Of a DNA stretch of 6,597 bases, positions 4,984-6,597 are shown in pieces. Numbering within the stretch: position 1 is the stretch's first letter; each line of letters opens with the position of its first letter. The stretch covers positions 18,556-25,152 of the forward strand of contig JALHMU010000007.1 in assembly GCA_022843885.1 (NCBI GenBank), given 5' to 3'. The notes beneath the pieces are model-generated. The model had not been told where the DNA came from and did not search any database. It saw only the letters and a list, made by a program, of their open reading frames with translations. The position numbers were made by a program, and so were the translations under genes. The stretch comes from Candidatus Peribacteraceae bacterium (GTDB lineage Bacteria; Patescibacteriota; Gracilibacteria; Peribacterales; Peribacteraceae).

Positions 4984-5537
4984 AAATCCGCCAGGGCGAC
5001 ACAGTCCTCGTTATCAGCGGCAAAGATAAAGGCAAGAAGGGCACTGTCCTTCGTGTCCTCCAGTCGCAGAACCGCGTGGTTGTCGGCGGTGTGAACATGC
5101 GCACCAAGTTCACCAAGAAGAGTCCACAAGCTGCCGGTCAGAAAATCCAATTCGAAGCTGGTATCGCAATCGGAAACGTCATGATGCTCGATCCAAAGAG
5201 CGGCAAGCCAACACGCATTGGATACAAGATCGATGAGAAGACTGGTCGCAAAGTTCGCTTCGCAAAAGTCAGCGGCACAGTGATCGATCGCGCATCTGCA
5301 AAATCAGAAAAGAAAACGACGGACACGAAAGAGGACACAGCAAAGAAGTCGACGAAGAAAGAAAAGCCAGCCGAGGTCGCATCCAAGAAGCCAACAAAAG
5401 GTCCATTCTGGAAGAAGATGGGCTTCGGTGCTGACGCTATCGATGGTGAACCAGATGCACACGCACAAGCAGGTCCGGAGCATGGCGCTCCTCCAAGCGC
5501 TCAAGTACACGTACGCGGCGGAAACCGCGGTTCCTAA
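4980..5537 (+). CDS. rplX: 50S ribosomal protein L24 with long two-part C-terminal extension
   Basis: L24 starts assembly of the large subunit and remains near the tunnel exit. The KOW motif is at residues 4-30 (RQGDTVLVISGKDKGKKG), then VVVGGVNMRTKFTKK (33-47) and the closing RIGYKIDEKTGRKVRFAK (79-96). The normal protein would end near residue 103, but this one has 185 residues. Residues 105-140 are a Lys/Glu/Thr-rich, probably disordered linker. Residues 141-185 differ in style: GPFWKKMGFGADAIDG, then a Gly/His/Pro/Ala-rich end finishing HVRGGNRGS. The tail stays in one open frame with the same codon style, and neither alternative frame gives a better continuation, so a sequencing frameshift is unlikely. 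The function of the tail is unknown. The start overlaps the rplN stop (ATGA), and the C-terminus is followed after 6 nt (AATTTT) by rplE. Confidence 0.95.
   Translation: MKIRQGDTVLVISGKDKGKKGTVLRVLQSQNRVVVGGVNMRTKFTKKSPQAAGQKIQFEAGIAIGNVMMLDPKSGKPTRIGYKIDEKTGRKVRFAKVSGTVIDRASAKSEKKTTDTKEDTAKKSTKKEKPAEVASKKPTKGPFWKKMGFGADAIDGEPDAHAQAGPEHGAPPSAQVHVRGGNRGS
5514..5529 (+). other. short GC hairpin at the end of rplX
   Basis: CGCGG (5514-5518) and CCGCG (5525-5529) can pair around a 6-nt loop CGGAAA, 14 nt before the rplE start and inside the last codons of rplX. The sequence also contains the perfect 10-nt palindrome AACCGCGGTT (5523-5532). A T-run does not follow directly (GTTCCTAAAATTTT), so it is not a good intrinsic terminator. 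It could slightly affect rplE initiation or be chance in a Gly/Arg codon context. Confidence 0.2.
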
Positions 5538-5543
5538 AATTTT

Positions 5544-6125
5544 ATGGCTGCAGCCACTTACACTCCCTTAAAGAAACGGCTCCAAGGTGAGATCGCGAAA
5601 GCGCTCAAGTCCGAACTGAACATCACGAACGTGAATGCGCTTCCAAAGATCATGAAGGTGACGGTGAACGTTGGTCTGAACCAGAAGAAGTACAGCTCCA
5701 AAGAAATGCAGCAATTCATCTCCGAGTCCGTGGCTACCATCACGGGTCAGAGACCATCCATGCGCAAGTCACGTAAGTCGATCGCGAACTTCAACATCCG
5801 CGAGAACATGATCGTCGGTCTTGCTACCACGCTGCGCGGCAATCAAATGTACGACTTCCTCGACCGCTTGATTCACTACGCACTCCCACGCGTTCGCGAC
5901 TTCCGCGGACTCAATGCGAAGTTCGATGGTCACGGCAACTACTCCATCGGAATCAAAGATCAGTCGATCTTCCCAGAGCTCCCAGCTCCAGAAGCCAGCA
6001 AGATCTTCGGTCTGCAGATTCAAATCTCCACCAACGCAGGCAACGACGCTGCCGCACTCGCACTGTTCAAACAAATCGGCGTTCCGTTCAAGCGTGATCG
6101 CAAAGAAAAAGAGTCCAAATCTTGA
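5544..6125 (+). CDS. rplE: 50S ribosomal protein L5
   Basis: L5 binds 5S rRNA in the central protuberance and contacts the P-site tRNA. It is 193 residues, close to the usual 179-190. The motifs LPKIMKVTVNVGLN (33-46), ITGQRPSMRKSRKSIANFNI (66-85), TLRGNQMYDFLDRLIHYALP (96-115), RVRDFRGLNAKFDGHGNYSI (116-135) and KDQSIFPEL (138-146) follow the family from end to end. The NVG in place of the more common NMG and the RGLNAKFDGHGNY segment resemble Candidate Phyla Radiation homologues (inference from memory). The C-terminus PFKRDRKEKESKS is mildly extended. The start is preceded by TAAAATTTT with no Shine-Dalgarno. It ends with TGA and is followed by the second-longest gap in the window. Confidence 0.97.
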   Translation: MAAATYTPLKKRLQGEIAKALKSELNITNVNALPKIMKVTVNVGLNQKKYSSKEMQQFISESVATITGQRPSMRKSRKSIANFNIRENMIVGLATTLRGNQMYDFLDRLIHYALPRVRDFRGLNAKFDGHGNYSIGIKDQSIFPELPAPEASKIFGLQIQISTNAGNDAAALALFKQIGVPFKRDRKEKESKS

Positions 6126-6178
6126 ATTCCCTAATCTGAGCTTTCAACCTATACTTCCGCTCCCAATCTCACCTTCCC
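6126..6178 (+). promoter_or_regulatory. 53-nt rplE-rpsN gap, pyrimidine-rich leader with weak promoter-like -10
   Basis: This gap is 39/53 pyrimidine, with only three G residues and no ATG, so it holds no small ORF. A -10-like hexamer TATACT lies at 6150-6155; the best -35-like sequence, TTGAAT at 6122-6127, is 22 nt upstream, longer than the usual 17, so a sigma-70 promoter is only weakly supported. The last 25 nt before the rpsN ATG contain four purines, a C/T tract like the one after rplB. I see no hairpin or terminator. A role as initiation-enhancing leader or internal promoter is inference. Confidence 0.25.
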
Positions 6179-6403
6179 ATGGCTCGTAAGAGTATCGTCC
6201 TCCGGCAACAGCGCGGCCAAGCCCGCTACAAAAAAGAACTTGCCGAGGGCAAGAAGCCGACGATGCCTACGCGCGTCTACAATCGCTGTTCTCTCTGCGG
6301 CCGCCGACACGGTTTCATGCGTTTCTTCGGTGTCTGCCGCATCTGTTTCCGTGAGCTTGCTTGCAAAGGCGAGATCCCGGGTGTTCGCAAATCTTCCTGG
6401 TAA
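6179..6403 (+). CDS. rpsZ: 30S ribosomal protein S14, zinc-binding type (type Z)
   Basis: S14 is a head protein of the small subunit, next to S3, S10 and S19. The zinc ribbon is complete: Cys37-SLC40 and Cys53-RIC56, within CSLCGRRHGFMRFFGVCRIC, followed by the family end FRELACKGEIPGVRKSSW (57-74). This is the short C+ form (often named rpsN or rpsZ), not the roughly 100-residue zinc-free form. At 74 residues it is longer than the usual 61 because of a longer basic N-terminus (residues 6-32, including RQQRGQARYKKELAEGKKP). The ATG at 6179 follows the C/T tract ACCTTCCC; no Shine-Dalgarno exists. MARKS matches the normal MA(K/R)KS start, supporting this choice. rpsH begins 2 nt after the stop, as in the standard spc order L5-S14-S8. 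Confidence 0.97.
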   Translation: MARKSIVLRQQRGQARYKKELAEGKKPTMPTRVYNRCSLCGRRHGFMRFFGVCRICFRELACKGEIPGVRKSSW

Positions 6404-6405
6404 TT

Positions 6406-6597
6406 ATGCTTCTCAATGATCCCATCGGCGATATGCTGACGCGCATGCGTAACGCGCAACACGCTCGTAAAGAGTCGTGCTCGTTCCCATGGAGCCGCAT
6501 CAAGGAGCAGATGTGCGAGCTCCTCAAACGCGAAGGGTACCTTCAGGACGTCTCGGTATCCGGCGACAAGCCACACCAAGACATTACGATTGCCTTC
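6406..6597 (+). CDS. rpsH: 30S ribosomal protein S8, N-terminal part (3' truncated)
   Basis: The gene runs off the right edge after 64 codons. S8 is a primary 16S rRNA-binding protein of the central domain and, in E. coli, the translational repressor of the spc operon. The visible N-terminus MLLNDPIGDMLTRMRNAQHA matches the family DPIADMLTRIRNA signature, followed by WSRIKEQMCELLKREGYLQD (31-50), which corresponds to the standard K(L/I)Kxxxxx(L/I)KxEGF(I/V)xD helix, then VSVSGDKPHQDITIAF. The ATG is 2 nt after the rpsN stop (TAA-TT-ATG) and lacks a Shine-Dalgarno. The rRNA-binding C-terminal half is outside the window, so its completeness cannot be judged. Confidence 0.96.
   Translation, partial: MLLNDPIGDMLTRMRNAQHARKESCSFPWSRIKEQMCELLKREGYLQDVSVSGDKPHQDITIAF

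Noticed and set aside
5514..5543. intrinsic terminator between rplX and rplE
   Set aside because: The hairpin is only 5 bp and the T residues come after an interrupting GTTCCTAAAA, and rplE follows immediately in the operon.
3978..6125. UGA recoding (glycine or tryptophan)
   Set aside because: TGA occurs exactly where rplP, rpsQ, rplN and rplE should end, three times as ATGA overlaps, and not inside conserved gene bodies. Standard stop use is the simple reading.

Overview
The window is a stretch of bacterial core genome: a continuous, single-strand (+) ribosomal protein operon joining the S10 and spc clusters in the classical order. It holds the 3' end of rplC (L3), then rplD (L4), rplW (L23), rplB (L2), rpsS (S19), rplV (L22), rpsC (S3), rplP (L16), rpmC (L29), rpsQ (S17), rplN (L14), rplX (L24), rplE (L5), a zinc-ribbon rpsN (S14), and the 5' end of rpsH (S8), which runs off the right edge. 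Every product was recognised from family motifs in the translated sequence. There is no tRNA, rRNA, CRISPR array, mobile element or convincing terminator.

The organism is probably a member of the Candidate Phyla Radiation (Patescibacteria). This is inference from sequence style: NVG rather than NMG in L5 together with its RGLNAKFDGHGNY segment, the PIGLKNPKTPWGK segment of L2, and type-Z S14. I cannot fix the phylum. The genetic code looks standard: TGA ends rplP, rpsQ, rplN and rplE, which argues against the UGA=Gly code of Gracilibacteria and Absconditabacteria. Base composition is moderate, with CTC, ATC and CGC/CGT codons frequent.

Packing is very tight. Of 14 gene junctions, one overlaps by 1 nt (TAATG), three overlap by 4 nt (ATGA), six have exactly a 2-nt spacer of form TAA-YY-ATG, two have 6-nt T-rich spacers, and only two are longer: 94 nt before rpsS and 53 nt before rpsN. 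No gene has a recognisable Shine-Dalgarno sequence. Instead, all ten non-overlapping starts have pyrimidines at both -2 and -1, and several follow longer C/T tracts. This suggests SD-independent initiation plus termination-reinitiation coupling.

The genes work together as one transcript making adjacent parts of the ribosome. L3, L4, L22, L2 and L16 surround the peptidyl-transferase centre and exit tunnel; L23, L29 and L24 line the tunnel exit; L5 lies in the central protuberance; S19, S3, S14, S17 and S8 belong to the small subunit. Unusual points are: an 18-codon hydrophobic small ORF (MYKLILPLIALALVLTSV) in the rplB-rpsS gap; charged or low-complexity C-terminal tails on L4, L29, S17, L22, S19 and especially L24; and proline in L16 at the place of the E. 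coli hydroxylated arginine. I see no new defence or metabolic system here.
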